Of a stretch of 64,000 nt of DNA, positions 1 to 7,794 are shown piece by piece. A model generated the notes under the pieces. The model saw only the letters and a program-made list of their open reading frames with translations, was not told the DNA's origin and did not search any database. Source of the DNA: Pyxidicoccus sp. MSG2 (GTDB taxonomy: Bacteria; Myxococcota; Myxococcia; Myxococcales; Myxococcaceae); the NCBI RefSeq assembly GCF_026626705.1, contig NZ_JAPNKC010000001.1, positions 6,962,001-7,026,000 of the forward strand, read 5' to 3'. Every line of letters starts with the position of its first letter. Position 1 is the first letter of the stretch. Both the position numbers and the translations under genes were made by a program.

Positions 1-1
1 G

Positions 2-199
2 CTCCAGGCGGACGCGCGCGCGGGGCGGCTGGCCCCGGGCTTCCAGCCGCGCCGGCTGGCCAACGTCGCGTGGACGGTGGCGCACGGCCTGCTGTCGCTG
101 GTGGCGGGGCTGGAAAATGCCGGTGGAAACACGCGGTACACGTTGTCGCAACTGCGTGACGAAGCCTGTGTGCTGCTGCTGCGGGCCGGTGTCCGCTGA
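2..199 (+). CDS. TetR/AcrR-family regulator, C-terminal fragment
   Basis: Only the last 65 codons lie in the window; the frame is open from base 2 to a TGA at 197-199. The peptide contains AWTVAHGLLSLVAGLEN-like spacing (Val-Ala-Trp-Thr-Val-Ala-His-Gly-Leu), the Trp/His-Gly signature of the C-terminal ligand-binding domain of many TetR regulators (WHG/TetR_C_33 type). The N-terminal helix-turn-helix would lie outside the window, so neither ligand nor target can be inferred. The following gene starts 73 bp downstream with its own strong ribosome site. The family call rests on one motif in a fragment. Confidence 0.6.
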   Translation, partial: LQADARAGRLAPGFQPRRLANVAWTVAHGLLSLVAGLENAGGNTRYTLSQLRDEACVLLLRAGVR

Positions 200-272
200 G
201 TGTTGCTGTGAACGCTTGCCGCGTCGCGCTATGAAGGGCCTTCATCCCAGTCGTTCGCCTTCAGGAGGCTTC

Positions 273-884
273 ATGCGGTCATCTCGTTCGTCTCTCTGGG
301 TTGCCGGCACCATGGCGGCGTGCCTCGTCTCTGGCTCCGCCTTCGCCTACGCCACCGGTCAGACCGGCTTCAGCGGCAAGCAGGCCGGCAACACGTGCAT
401 GAACTCGACCTGCCACAGCGGCGGCACGACGCCCACGGTGACGCTGGAGGGCCCGGACACGCTGGAGGCGGGCGCCACCGGCAACTACACGCTCGTCATC
501 ACCGGCGGCGCGGGCGTGCGCGGCGGCTTCAACGTGGCGGTGGACCGCGGCTCGGTGGAGGCCGGCTCCGACTCGCGGAAGAGCAGCGGCGAGGTGACGC
601 ACAAGCAGCCCAAGGCCTTCTCCAACGGCACGCTCCGCTTCGACTTCACGCTGGTGGCGCCGGCCAGCGGCGGCTCCGTGAAGCTCTTCGGCGCGGGCAA
701 CTCCACCAACTTCAACAACGAGCCCGAGGGCGACGCCTCCGCGCAGGCCTCGAAGACCATCACCGTGACGGGTGGCACCGGCGAGGAGGAGGGTGACGGG
801 GGTGGCTGCTCGGCCGCCGCGGGCGCGCCGCTGCTGGGCGCGGTGTTGATGCTGCTCGGCGCCCGCTCGCGCCGCCGCAAGTAG
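273..884 (+). CDS. Choice-of-anchor V-like secreted protein with MYXO-CTERM tail
   Basis: The protein has 203 residues. The start is the ATG preceded by CAGGAGG at a 5-nt distance; an upstream ATG at 117 lacks such a site and would precede the signal peptide. Residues 1-25 form a Sec signal peptide ending Ser-Ala-Phe-Ala. Just after it comes Thr-Gly...Cys-x4-Cys-His-Ser-Gly, the conserved start of choice-of-anchor V domains, followed by a beta-rich domain. The C-terminus is Gly-Gly-Gly-Cys, a hydrophobic stretch and Arg-Ser-Arg-Arg-Arg-Lys, a MYXO-CTERM sorting signal thought to be processed for surface attachment in myxobacteria. The role is unknown; the location (cell surface) is a family-based inference. 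Confidence 0.75.
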   Translation: MRSSRSSLWVAGTMAACLVSGSAFAYATGQTGFSGKQAGNTCMNSTCHSGGTTPTVTLEGPDTLEAGATGNYTLVITGGAGVRGGFNVAVDRGSVEAGSDSRKSSGEVTHKQPKAFSNGTLRFDFTLVAPASGGSVKLFGAGNSTNFNNEPEGDASAQASKTITVTGGTGEEEGDGGGCSAAAGAPLLGAVLMLLGARSRRRK

Positions 885-988
885 CCCGCGCCGCCGCATT
901 GCGTAGTCGGCCGCCTGCTCCGAGAGCGGGCGCGGCGGGGTGGGGCGACAGCCTCCGGGGGCGCGGCCTAACATCCGCGCCCTTGTCC

Positions 989-1864
989 ATGCACCTCCGC
1001 CGACTCCTTCCCATCCTGTTCCTGATGGGGCCGCTCGCGTGTGTGAGTGGCCCCGGCCTCCGTCCGCCGGAGGCCCCTGCTGCCTCCGTGCAACGCAAGA
1101 CGGGGGAGCTCCGGGTGATGACCTTCAACATCCAGTCCGGCCTCCACGGGCTGGAGGGCGTGGCGGGCGTCATCCGCGCCTCGGTGCCGGACGTCGTCGC
1201 GCTGCAGGAGGTGGACGTCGGCTCCACGCGCGCGGGCGGGGTGGACCAGGTGGCGGAACTGTCCCGCCTCACCGGCCTGCCGTACCGCGCCCACTTCCGC
1301 ACCACGGATTTGTATGGCGGCGCCTATGGCATCGCCCTGCTGTCGCGCTTCCCGCTGGAGGCGCTGGCGCAGTACCCGCTGCCGGTGCCTCGCGGCGCGG
1401 AGCCCCGCACGCTGGCCCACGCGGTGGTGCTCATGGACGGGCGCGAGGTGAGCATCTACCTCACGCACCTCATCCGCCGTCCCTTCAACGGCGACGCGCG
1501 CGTGCGCCAGAGCGCCCTGGTGGCCCGGCTGATGGCGGCCGACTCGCGGCCCAAGCTGCTGATGGGGGACCTCAACGACGACCCGGACTCGCGCCCCGTC
1601 CGCCTGCTGCGGCGGGACATGCGCGACGTGGTCGCCGCCACCGGTGGGGCGCGCGGCACGTACCCGATGCCGTTCATCCTCCCCACGCTGCGCATCGACT
1701 ACGTGCTGGCGTGTGATGCCTTCACCCCGGTGTCCAGCCGCGTGCTGCACGTGGCCGTGTCGGACCACTACCCGGTGGTGGCGGACCTGCGGCTGAAGCC
1801 GGAATCGATTCCCGCGGTGGCCGAGCGCCCCGCCGAAGCGGGCGCCGTCGGCTCCGCGCCCTGA
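989..1864 (+). CDS. Endonuclease/exonuclease/phosphatase-family lipoprotein
   Basis: The protein has 291 residues. The ATG at 989 gives a lipoprotein signal (MHLRRLLPILFLMG..LAC), so longer starts from 899 are unlikely. The mature part carries the full EEP fold signature: Met-Thr-Phe-Asn-Ile-Gln-Ser near residue 45, Ala-Leu-Gln-Glu-Val-Asp (metal-binding Glu), Gly-Asp-Leu-Asn-Asp-Asp, Ile-Asp-Tyr-Val and Ser-Asp-His-Tyr-Pro-Val at the C-terminus. Members hydrolyse phosphodiesters in nucleic acids, phosphoinositides or sphingomyelin using Mg2+. The substrate here cannot be read from sequence; the lipoprotein signal places it outside the cytoplasm. It is followed by a hairpin shared with the convergent gene. 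Confidence 0.85.
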   Translation: MHLRRLLPILFLMGPLACVSGPGLRPPEAPAASVQRKTGELRVMTFNIQSGLHGLEGVAGVIRASVPDVVALQEVDVGSTRAGGVDQVAELSRLTGLPYRAHFRTTDLYGGAYGIALLSRFPLEALAQYPLPVPRGAEPRTLAHAVVLMDGREVSIYLTHLIRRPFNGDARVRQSALVARLMAADSRPKLLMGDLNDDPDSRPVRLLRRDMRDVVAATGGARGTYPMPFILPTLRIDYVLACDAFTPVSSRVLHVAVSDHYPVVADLRLKPESIPAVAERPAEAGAVGSAP

Positions 1865-1871
1865 CGCCTGA

Positions 1872-1899
1872 GGCCGCCCCGGCAACGCGAGGGGCGGCC
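1872..1899. terminator. Hairpin between convergent genes
   Basis: GGCCGCCCC at 1872-1880 pairs perfectly with GGGGCGGCC at 1891-1899 across a 10-nt loop. It sits between the ends of two convergent genes (1864 and 1908), so it probably terminates both. There is no clear U-tract, as is usual in this GC range. Confidence 0.6.
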
Positions 1900-1907
1900 G
1901 GGGTGCG

Positions 1908-2459
1908 TCAGCTCACGTTGAAGCGGTACAGCACTTCCTTGTCGCCCTTGCTGTAGCCCTTGAGCACCTGGTGCTGGAGATTCTTGGCGCCCAGCTGCGT
2001 CAGGCCGCCGAAGGCGAAGCCCATCACCGACAGCTCGAAGTACACGTGGGGCTTGGGCACGTGGGTGATGCTCAGGTCCGTGTGGCCCTGGCCGGGGTGG
2101 ACGTTCAGGTCGCCCTCGGTGAAGTAGCCCTTCCAGATGCCGGGGGTGAACAGGAGGAAGCGGCGCAAATCGCCCGGGCTGAACATCGTCTTGAGCTGGC
2201 CCTGGACCAGCGCGTACTCGGCGGACTTGATGCCGAACTGCCACCAGGCGCTCTTGTTGCCGCCGTAGAAGCGGGCCAGCAGGTCCTCATTCAGGTGGAG
2301 GAAGGCATCCACCGGCATGCGCGTCACGGGCATCACCGGGTTGGCGAAGAACGGCTCCTTCTTCGCGAACTCCGTGAGGAAGCCCTTCCAGGCCGCCTCG
2401 CCGAAGGTCTGCACCATCATCTGCTGTCGCGCCAGGAACGCGACGCCTTTGACTTCCAT
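1908..2459 (-). CDS. DUF2378-like (TIGR02265-type) myxobacterial protein
   Basis: The protein has 183 residues and starts at ATG 2459 with Met-Glu-Val-Lys-Gly-Val-Ala-Phe-Leu-Ala-Arg, then Phe-Gly-Glu-x-x-Trp. This opening resembles the DUF2378 family, which is found almost only in myxobacteria, has no known function, and is about 180 residues long. No signal peptide or membrane segment is visible, so it is probably cytoplasmic. There is no obvious operon partner: the next minus-strand gene ends 131 bp upstream. The family assignment is tentative because it rests on the N-terminal pattern and length. Confidence 0.6.
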   Translation of the reverse strand: MEVKGVAFLARQQMMVQTFGEAAWKGFLTEFAKKEPFFANPVMPVTRMPVDAFLHLNEDLLARFYGGNKSAWWQFGIKSAEYALVQGQLKTMFSPGDLRRFLLFTPGIWKGYFTEGDLNVHPGQGHTDLSITHVPKPHVYFELSVMGFAFGGLTQLGAKNLQHQVLKGYSKGDKEVLYRFNVS

Positions 2460-2590
2460 GCGTGTCCTCCACCACGGCCCCGAGTGCGCCCGTGCCCGTG
2501 CTCCCAGTGTGCTCCGGGCGCGGCCATTGTGCGCCGGACCCCGGAGGTGAGGAAAGGAGCAATGGTGGAAAATTGCAGTCTGCCTGCTTG

Positions 2591-2980
2591 CTACTCGAGC
2601 TGGAGACCGCAGTCGGCGCAGGCCCCGGCGACCAGGGGGGCGGCGGTGCCGCAGGCGGGGCAGGGCGGCTCGCCCTCCGCGTCCTGGGCAGGCAGGGGCT
2701 GCATGACGTGGCCCTCGGAACCCAGCCCTTCGGCCTGGATGCTGTCCAGCCAGCGCTGCTGGAGGAGCGCGGCCACGCGGGGGCCGTCCTCGGGGCGCAC
2801 CAGCACCTGGAACTTCGGGGTGCAGCCGACCTTGGCGCACGCCTCGCGGTGGACGAGCGCCGGGACGTCCGCGCCCAGGCAGGCGTCCACCAGTCGCCGC
2901 GCATCCATCAACGCCATTTCCGCGCAGGGCACCAGCTCCGCGTCGGACAGCACCTTCGCCGCGTCTTGCTCGGTCATCAT
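2591..2980 (-). CDS. Small DUF2007-like protein with C-terminal zinc ribbon
   Basis: The protein has 129 residues and starts with Met-Met-Thr-Glu-Gln-Asp at 2980. Residues 15-80 (Glu-Leu-Val-Pro-Cys..., Ala-Leu-Val..., Phe-Gln-Val-Leu-Val-Arg-Pro-Glu-Asp) have the alternating strand/helix pattern of DUF2007, a small domain of unknown role sometimes called a putative signal-transducing domain. The C-terminus has Cys-Pro-Ala-Cys then Cys-Ala-Asp-Cys-Gly, a CxxC-x9-CxxC zinc ribbon. It is divergent from the lipoprotein gene at 3186 across a 205-bp gap. Confidence 0.65.
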   Translation of the reverse strand: MMTEQDAAKVLSDAELVPCAEMALMDARRLVDACLGADVPALVHREACAKVGCTPKFQVLVRPEDGPRVAALLQQRWLDSIQAEGLGSEGHVMQPLPAQDAEGEPPCPACGTAAPLVAGACADCGLQLE

Positions 2981-3185
2981 GCGGCGGATTGGAGCGCAGC
3001 CGGGGCGGGCCCGTCCACTGTGCTCGTACGTTCGTCTGCTCTCCCGGCATGTGGGCTTGGGCGTGTGCCAGTGGACTGTCAGACCTGCCCCCGGAGAGGT
3101 GGCGCTGGGACGGCTGAATCCCCACCGTGCATGCGGTGTGACGCCCGCTGCCCGTGGGCCCGGGCGCCGCGGTGGGGGAAGCAAC

Positions 3186-4595
3186 ATGCGTCGTGGATGG
3201 GGATGGAGTGCCTGCGTGGCACTGGTGCTGGCGGCGTGCGGTGGGCCGGTGGAGCAGGGGGACGAAGGTGACTGGGAGGGCCCCTCGGAGACGGCGCCGC
3301 TGACTCCCGTCGAGCCGATGCGAGCCCAGGCACAGGCGACCACGGCGGGCGGCGCATCTCGCTGGCTCCAGTCGATGAAGGGCGTGGGCAAGGAGTTCAT
3401 GGCCGGCGTGGGGCTCGACTCGGAGGGCAACGCCGTGGTGGCCCTGAACGTGGCGGAGGGCGCCCCCAGCGACAGCCTCACGGACGGCGAGGGGGCGCTG
3501 GCCTCGTACCTGCCGGACACCTTCGTGGTGTCGAAGTACGGCGCGAGCGGCGAGCGGCTGTGGTCGCTCCACCTGCCGGGCTTCGCGGAGGCGCTGACGG
3601 TGGACTCGCAGAGCCGCGTGCTCATCGCGGGCCGCAACCCGGCGGGCGTGGACTACGGCGGAGGGCCGCTGCCCGCGGGGCGCTTCATCCTCAAGCTGGA
3701 CAGGGACGGTGGCTTCCTGTGGGCGTCCGGCCTGGAGGCGCTGGGCGTGTCCTCCGGCTTCGTCATCCAGCGGATGGACGCGGACCGCTGGGGCAACGTG
3801 GCGGTGGCGGGCACGCTGCCGGACCTGGTGCTGCGCGACGTGCCCGCGCTGCTGAAGCTGGGCCCGGACGGGGACTTCCTGTGGCTGCACGTGGACAACC
3901 GGGAAGGCCGAGGGCGGAGCGTGGCGGCGGACAACGAGGGCAACTTCTACCTGACGGGCTTCCACTTCGTGAGGGTGCGCTCGGACCTCCACTTCCTGCC
4001 GTACCTCCTCCGGCTGGACGCGGCGGGCAACACGGTGTGGGAGCGGACGCTCGACACGGACTACGGCAATGCGAGCGGCGTCGCGGTGCACGGCAACCGC
4101 GTGCTGATGACGGGGGACTTCCTCAAGCCGCTCACCTTCAAGGGGCAGCGGTACACGGCGAAGGGCAGTTGGAGCGATGCGTACGTGGCGGCGTTCGACC
4201 GCGATGGCAACGAGCGCTGGGTGCGGGTGCTCGGCTTCTCCGGGCTGGATGTGTCCATGGACTATGACGACGGCGCCGTCGTCGTCGGCCGGTACGAGGA
4301 TGGGGATGACCTGGGCACGGGCCCCATGGCGGGCGTGCCGGGCGTGCAGTCCAACCTCTTCGTCGTGAAGCTGGACCGCGTGGACGGCGCGCTGCGGTGG
4401 GTGCGTGGCTTCGCCATGAACCACCCGGCCGGCACCGACGTGTCGGGGGACCGCTACTTCGTCTCGTCACATGCCACCACCGGCATGTGCGCCGTGGCGG
4501 GCTCGCGAATCGCGGCGGCGGACCTCGGCATGGGCATGATGCCGTCTCCGATGGGCGGCCGGCGCGACGCGTTCCTCGAGGGTTTCGACCCCTGA
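3186..4595 (+). CDS. Beta-propeller (SBBP-like) lipoprotein
   Basis: The protein has 469 residues. The ATG at 3186 follows a GGGGGAAG ribosome site and opens a lipoprotein signal (VALVLAACGG). The rest is a chain of about 45-55-residue repeats with recurring Gly-Asn-x-x-Val/Tyr-Leu-x-Gly and Asp-x-x-Gly-x-x-x-Trp patterns, for example Asp-Arg-Asp-Gly-Gly-Phe-Leu-Trp-Ala and Asp-Arg-Asp-Gly-Asn-Glu-Arg-Trp-Val. This is typical of SBBP-type beta-propeller repeats. Such proteins are surface or periplasmic; no enzymatic motif is visible. Four copies of a repeat cluster begin right after its stop codon. Confidence 0.75.
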   Translation: MRRGWGWSACVALVLAACGGPVEQGDEGDWEGPSETAPLTPVEPMRAQAQATTAGGASRWLQSMKGVGKEFMAGVGLDSEGNAVVALNVAEGAPSDSLTDGEGALASYLPDTFVVSKYGASGERLWSLHLPGFAEALTVDSQSRVLIAGRNPAGVDYGGGPLPAGRFILKLDRDGGFLWASGLEALGVSSGFVIQRMDADRWGNVAVAGTLPDLVLRDVPALLKLGPDGDFLWLHVDNREGRGRSVAADNEGNFYLTGFHFVRVRSDLHFLPYLLRLDAAGNTVWERTLDTDYGNASGVAVHGNRVLMTGDFLKPLTFKGQRYTAKGSWSDAYVAAFDRDGNERWVRVLGFSGLDVSMDYDDGAVVVGRYEDGDDLGTGPMAGVPGVQSNLFVVKLDRVDGALRWVRGFAMNHPAGTDVSGDRYFVSSHATTGMCAVAGSRIAAADLGMGMMPSPMGGRRDAFLEGFDP

Positions 4596-4599
4596 GGCG

Positions 4600-4780
4600 G
4601 GAACGCGCATTCCGGCAGGGCACGTGGCGCTCGCGGGCAGGTACAAGCGGAATGAACGTTCCTTCCGGGCACGCCGCGCTCGCGACCCGGCCGGAATGAA
4701 CGTTCCTTCCATGCACGCCGCGCTCGCGACCCGGCCGGAATGAACGTTCCTTCCAGGCACGCCGCGCTCGCGACCCGGCC
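4600..4780. repeat. Three to four direct repeats, 44-bp period, of the 18-bp palindromic element
   Basis: The element GGAATGAACGTTCCTTCC occurs exactly at 4649-4666, 4693-4710 and 4737-4754, each followed by a near-identical 26-bp GC-rich tail, so the period is 44 bp. A decayed copy starts at 4600 (GGAACGCGCATTCC followed by a recognisable tail). The 18-mer is a near-palindrome around GAACGTTC with one mismatched pair. The cluster fills the 199-bp gap between a lipoprotein stop (4595) and the YdcF-like start (4795). The same 18-mer builds the larger array at 21.9-23.3 kb. The 44-bp period is not a multiple of three and the copies lie between genes, so this cluster is non-coding. Confidence 0.95.
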
Positions 4781-4794
4781 GGCGCGGCGCTACC

Positions 4795-5457
4795 GTGCCG
4801 CCGGTGCCGCCTTCCTCGCTGTCACCCAGACCGGGCCTCCTCCGCCGCCGCCTCATCGTCGCGGTGGGCGCGCTGACGTGTGGCGTGTTCGGCCTGGCGT
4901 GGGTGGTGGACCGCTTCGGTCAGCGCGAGCGGGCGGAGTCCGCGGACGCGGTGGTGGTGCTGGGCGCTCGCGTACTTCCCGGCGGCGTGCCCTCCGGAGC
5001 GCTGCGCGCTCGCACCGAGAAGGCCGTGGAGCTGTACCAGCGCGGCGTCGCGCCCCGGCTCGTCTTCTCCGGAGGCGTGGGCGTGAATCCCCCGTCGGAG
5101 GCGCGGGTGATGCTGGCGCTCGCGACGCGGCTGGGCGTGCCGGCGGAGGCCTGCATCCTGGAGGAGGAGAGCCACTCCACGGAGGAGAACGCGCGCCTCG
5201 CCGCGAAGGTGCTGCGCACGCTGGGCGCGCGGCGCGTGGTGGTGGTCTCGGACCCGTACCACCTGCTGCGGGCGCGGCAGTACTTCCGCCTCAACGGCCT
5301 GGACGTGGCCACCAGCCCCGCGCTGGAGACCGAGCGCAACCTCAACGCGGTGGACCGCTTCTACTGGACGGTGCGCGAAGCCATCGCCCTGCTGCTGCAC
5401 CCGCGCGTGCTCCTGGCCCGCGCGCCCGAGGACGCGGCTACTCCGCCGGCACCGTGA
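4795..5457 (+). CDS. YdcF/SanA-type DUF218 protein, membrane anchored
   Basis: The protein has 220 residues with a GTG start at 4795; no Shine-Dalgarno site is evident because the upstream sequence is the repeat cluster. Residues about 18-40 form one membrane segment. The remainder is a DUF218 domain: Ala-Asp-Ala-Val-Val-Val-Leu-Gly-Ala, Leu-Val-Phe-Ser-Gly-Gly, Glu-x-Ser-x-Ser-Thr-x-Glu-Asn-Ala and Val-Val-Ser-Asp-Pro-Tyr-His-Leu-x-Arg-Ala. Members are linked to envelope maintenance (vancomycin resistance protein SanA, ElyC), but the chemistry is not established. The 3' end overlaps the convergent htrA-like gene by 20 bp. Confidence 0.85.
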   Translation: MPPVPPSSLSPRPGLLRRRLIVAVGALTCGVFGLAWVVDRFGQRERAESADAVVVLGARVLPGGVPSGALRARTEKAVELYQRGVAPRLVFSGGVGVNPPSEARVMLALATRLGVPAEACILEEESHSTEENARLAAKVLRTLGARRVVVVSDPYHLLRARQYFRLNGLDVATSPALETERNLNAVDRFYWTVREAIALLLHPRVLLARAPEDAATPPAP

Positions 5458-6991
5458 GCGCGCGCAGTTCGCGCACGCCACCCGGAAGCACCCCGCGCAG
5501 CAGCACGGACTGGCCGGGCTGTGCCTCTCGCAACAGTCGCATCAAGTCCGTGGCGCGGCGCACCGGCTTGCCGCCGGCCTCCACCACCACCATGCCCGGC
5601 ACCAGGTCCGAAGCCCCGGCCGCCGAGGCGTCGTCCACGTCCGTCACCAACGCCCCCGTCGCCGGCAGCCCCTGGGCCCGCGCGAGCCGTGCGTCCATGT
5701 CCGCCAGGCCCAGCCCCAGGCGCTGGTGCACCGGCTGCTCCCGCTCGGAGGGACGGCTCCGTGACGTCACGCCCTCCAAGTCCGGCCGCGTGCCCAGCGT
5801 CGCCTTCACCTCCGCCTTCTTCCCGTCCCGGTAGACGGAGAAGGTGAGCGCCGTGCCGGGAGGCGTCAGCGCCACCATGCGAGTGAGCGTCCTGCCCGAG
5901 TCGATGGGCTTGCCGTCCACGGCGAGGATGACGTCATCCCGCTGGAGCCCGGCCTCGGCGGCGGGCGTTTTCTCGGAGACGTCGGTGACGATGGCGCCTT
6001 CGCGGGTCGGCAGGCCGAGCGCCTCGCCCAGGTCCGCCGTCAAATCCTGCACGGCCACACCCAGCCAGCCGCGCGTGACGGCGCCGTCCTTCTCGAGCTG
6101 TGGCACCAGCGCGCGGACGAGGTTGCTGGGCACCGCGAAGCCGATGCCAGCGCCCTCGCCGATGATGGCGGTGTTGATGCCCACCACCTCGCCGCGGAGG
6201 TTGAAGAGCGGGCCGCCGGAGTTGCCGGGGTTGATGGCGGCATCCGTCTGGAGGAAGTCGTCGAAGGGGCCCGCCTCGATGTCGCGCGCCTTGGCGGAGA
6301 CGATGCCCAGGCTGACGCTGGAGCCCAGGCCGAAGGGGTTGCCGATGGCCACCACCCAGTCGCCCACGCGCAGCGCCTCCGAGTCACCCAGCCGCACCAC
6401 CGGCAGCGCCTTCGCGTCGGCCGGGAGCTGGAGCCGCAGCACCGCCACATCCGTGAGCGGGTCCGTCCCCAGCACCTTCGCGCGCAGCTTGCGCCCGTCG
6501 GGCAGCTGCACGTGAATCTCCGTCGCGTCCTGCACGACGTGGTTGTTGGTGAGCACCAGCCCCCGGCCGTCGATGATGAAGCCCGAGCCGAGCCCCTCGC
6601 GCGGTGTCTCCCGGGGCGCGGGGGCCCGGCGGCCAAAAGGCGTGAAGGGCCCCCAGGGAGTGTCGCCGAAGGGAGACTCGCCCTCTTCGCCCCAGGGCGA
6701 GTCCTCCGGTCCTCGGCGCGACGACGTGGCCTCGCGGACCTCGACGTTGACGACCGCGGCCTTCACGGACTCCACCAGCGGGGCGACGGACGCGAGCGCG
6801 GAGCGCATGTCCGGAGGCATCGGCTGCCCGGCGGGAGTGCGGCCCCCGGTGGGGTCCGAGGCGCTCGCGGAGGTCTCCTCCCGGGCCGGGGGCGGCGGAG
6901 CGGAGGAGGGCTCCTCGCTGCTCCGGCGGCAGCCCGCCAGCATGAGGACCAGTCCCAGCCCCGCGGTGAGCGTGCGTGTGCTGCGCTTCAT
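5438..6991 (-). CDS. htrA: HtrA/DegP-type serine protease, lipoprotein, two PDZ domains
   Basis: The protein has 517 residues. The ATG at 6991 follows GGGAGG and starts a lipoprotein signal ending Leu-Ala-Gly-Cys21. Residues 60-130 are a Pro/Gly-rich linker. The trypsin-like domain has His151 (Asn-Asn-His-Val-Val), Asp181 (Leu-Thr-Asp-Val-Ala-Val) and Ser258 (Asn-Pro-Gly-Asn-Ser-Gly-Gly-Pro). Two PDZ domains follow (about 295-390 and 415-510), as in DegP/DegQ. The family degrades or refolds damaged envelope proteins. The lipid anchor is less common than a free periplasmic form. It is convergent with, and overlaps, the YdcF-type gene by 20 bp. Confidence 0.92.
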   Translation of the reverse strand: MKRSTRTLTAGLGLVLMLAGCRRSSEEPSSAPPPPAREETSASASDPTGGRTPAGQPMPPDMRSALASVAPLVESVKAAVVNVEVREATSSRRGPEDSPWGEEGESPFGDTPWGPFTPFGRRAPAPRETPREGLGSGFIIDGRGLVLTNNHVVQDATEIHVQLPDGRKLRAKVLGTDPLTDVAVLRLQLPADAKALPVVRLGDSEALRVGDWVVAIGNPFGLGSSVSLGIVSAKARDIEAGPFDDFLQTDAAINPGNSGGPLFNLRGEVVGINTAIIGEGAGIGFAVPSNLVRALVPQLEKDGAVTRGWLGVAVQDLTADLGEALGLPTREGAIVTDVSEKTPAAEAGLQRDDVILAVDGKPIDSGRTLTRMVALTPPGTALTFSVYRDGKKAEVKATLGTRPDLEGVTSRSRPSEREQPVHQRLGLGLADMDARLARAQGLPATGALVTDVDDASAAGASDLVPGMVVVEAGGKPVRRATDLMRLLREAQPGQSVLLRGVLPGGVRELRALTVPAE

Positions 6992-7180
6992 GGCTGCCTC
7001 CCTCCATTCAACGCCCGGCCCCGCGCGGGGCCCGCCTGGCCCGCTCCTCCAGCGGAGCCCCGTCCGGGGACTCGCCCCGGCGCCGAGGCACTCCTCCAGG
7101 GAGTGCCTACGCGCTGAACCCTGATTCACCCTGCATACAAAAAGGGGCGGGCGTGCCCGGAGCACTGGAAGCCGGGAGCT

Positions 7181-7684
7181 TCAGGCCGAGCGCTCGCGAG
7201 AGCTGGGTGCGGCCCCCGCCTGCGAGTCGATGCGGCGCAGGAGCTTCTCGAGGATGCGGAAGAGCGCCTTGCGGTCGCTGGTGTCGAGGATGCTGAGCAG
7301 CTGCCCCATGCCCTGGAGCGTGAAGCGCTCGAGCTTCTGCCAGGTCGCCTGCCCGTCAGGCGTGAGGCGGCAGCGGACGACGCGGCGGTCCGCGGCGCTG
7401 CGCTCGCGCATGAGGTGGCCCTCGCGCTCCAGGCGGTCCACGACACCGGTGACGGTCTTCTCCGTGACGCCCAGCCGCCGGGCCAGCTCGCCCATGGTGA
7501 GCGCGCCGTCCTGGCCCAGCCACAGCAGGGCATGCACCTGCGGCGGGGTGAACTGGAGCTGTTCGCACGTGGCGGCGATGGGATCACGGAGCGAGCGACG
7601 CCGGCCCAGCGCGAGCAGCAACTGCTGCAGCTTGTGCACGTCGGTCGAGACGTCTTCTTCCTCTTTATGGATATTCCGTGACAC
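7181..7684 (-). CDS. MarR-family transcriptional regulator
   Basis: The protein has 167 residues if the GTG at 7684 is used (Met-Ser-Arg-Asn-Ile-His-Lys). Alternatives are TTG 7720 and GTG 7639, none with a strong ribosome site. The winged-helix core is clear: Phe-Thr-Pro-Pro-Gln-Val-His-Ala-Leu, Leu-Thr-Met-Gly-Glu-Leu-Ala-Arg-Arg-Leu-Gly-Val-Thr-Glu-Lys-Thr-Val-Thr (recognition helix), Val-Asp-Arg-Leu-Glu-Arg-Glu-Gly and Asp-Arg-Arg wing residues. It is divergent from modABC, and a 21-bp inverted repeat covers its start, so it probably represses itself and may control molybdate uptake. The regulatory link is inference from position. Confidence 0.88.
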   Translation of the reverse strand: MSRNIHKEEEDVSTDVHKLQQLLLALGRRRSLRDPIAATCEQLQFTPPQVHALLWLGQDGALTMGELARRLGVTEKTVTGVVDRLEREGHLMRERSAADRRVVRCRLTPDGQATWQKLERFTLQGMGQLLSILDTSDRKALFRILEKLLRRIDSQAGAAPSSRERSA

Positions 7685-7691
7685 GGAGTAT
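7671..7691. promoter_or_regulatory. Candidate MarR operator (inverted repeat)
   Basis: The arms ATATTCCGTG (7671-7680) and CACGGAGTAT (7682-7691) are complementary at 9 of 10 positions around a single central A. The size and symmetry fit a MarR dimer site. It overlaps the GTG start of the MarR gene at 7684 and lies about 100 bp upstream of modA, in the only gap between the divergent transcripts. No ModE-type box was seen in the gap. Confidence 0.6.
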
Positions 7692-7794
7692 GCCTTAGCG
7701 GCCTGGGGGTTGCGGGTCAACCCGTTGTCGCGGCGGGGGCGCTCATGTGGACAATGAGCCCTCGCCTGCCCTGGAAAGTGAGTAACACCCCATC

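Noticed and set aside
1971..3185. Extended N-terminus for the propeller lipoprotein
   Set aside because: The extension is antisense to two minus-strand genes; the lipoprotein signal and ribosome site fix the start at 3186.
7685..7794. ModE-type box upstream of modA
   Set aside because: No TATA-rich ModE-like palindrome was found; the only symmetric site is the MarR-type repeat at 7671-7691.
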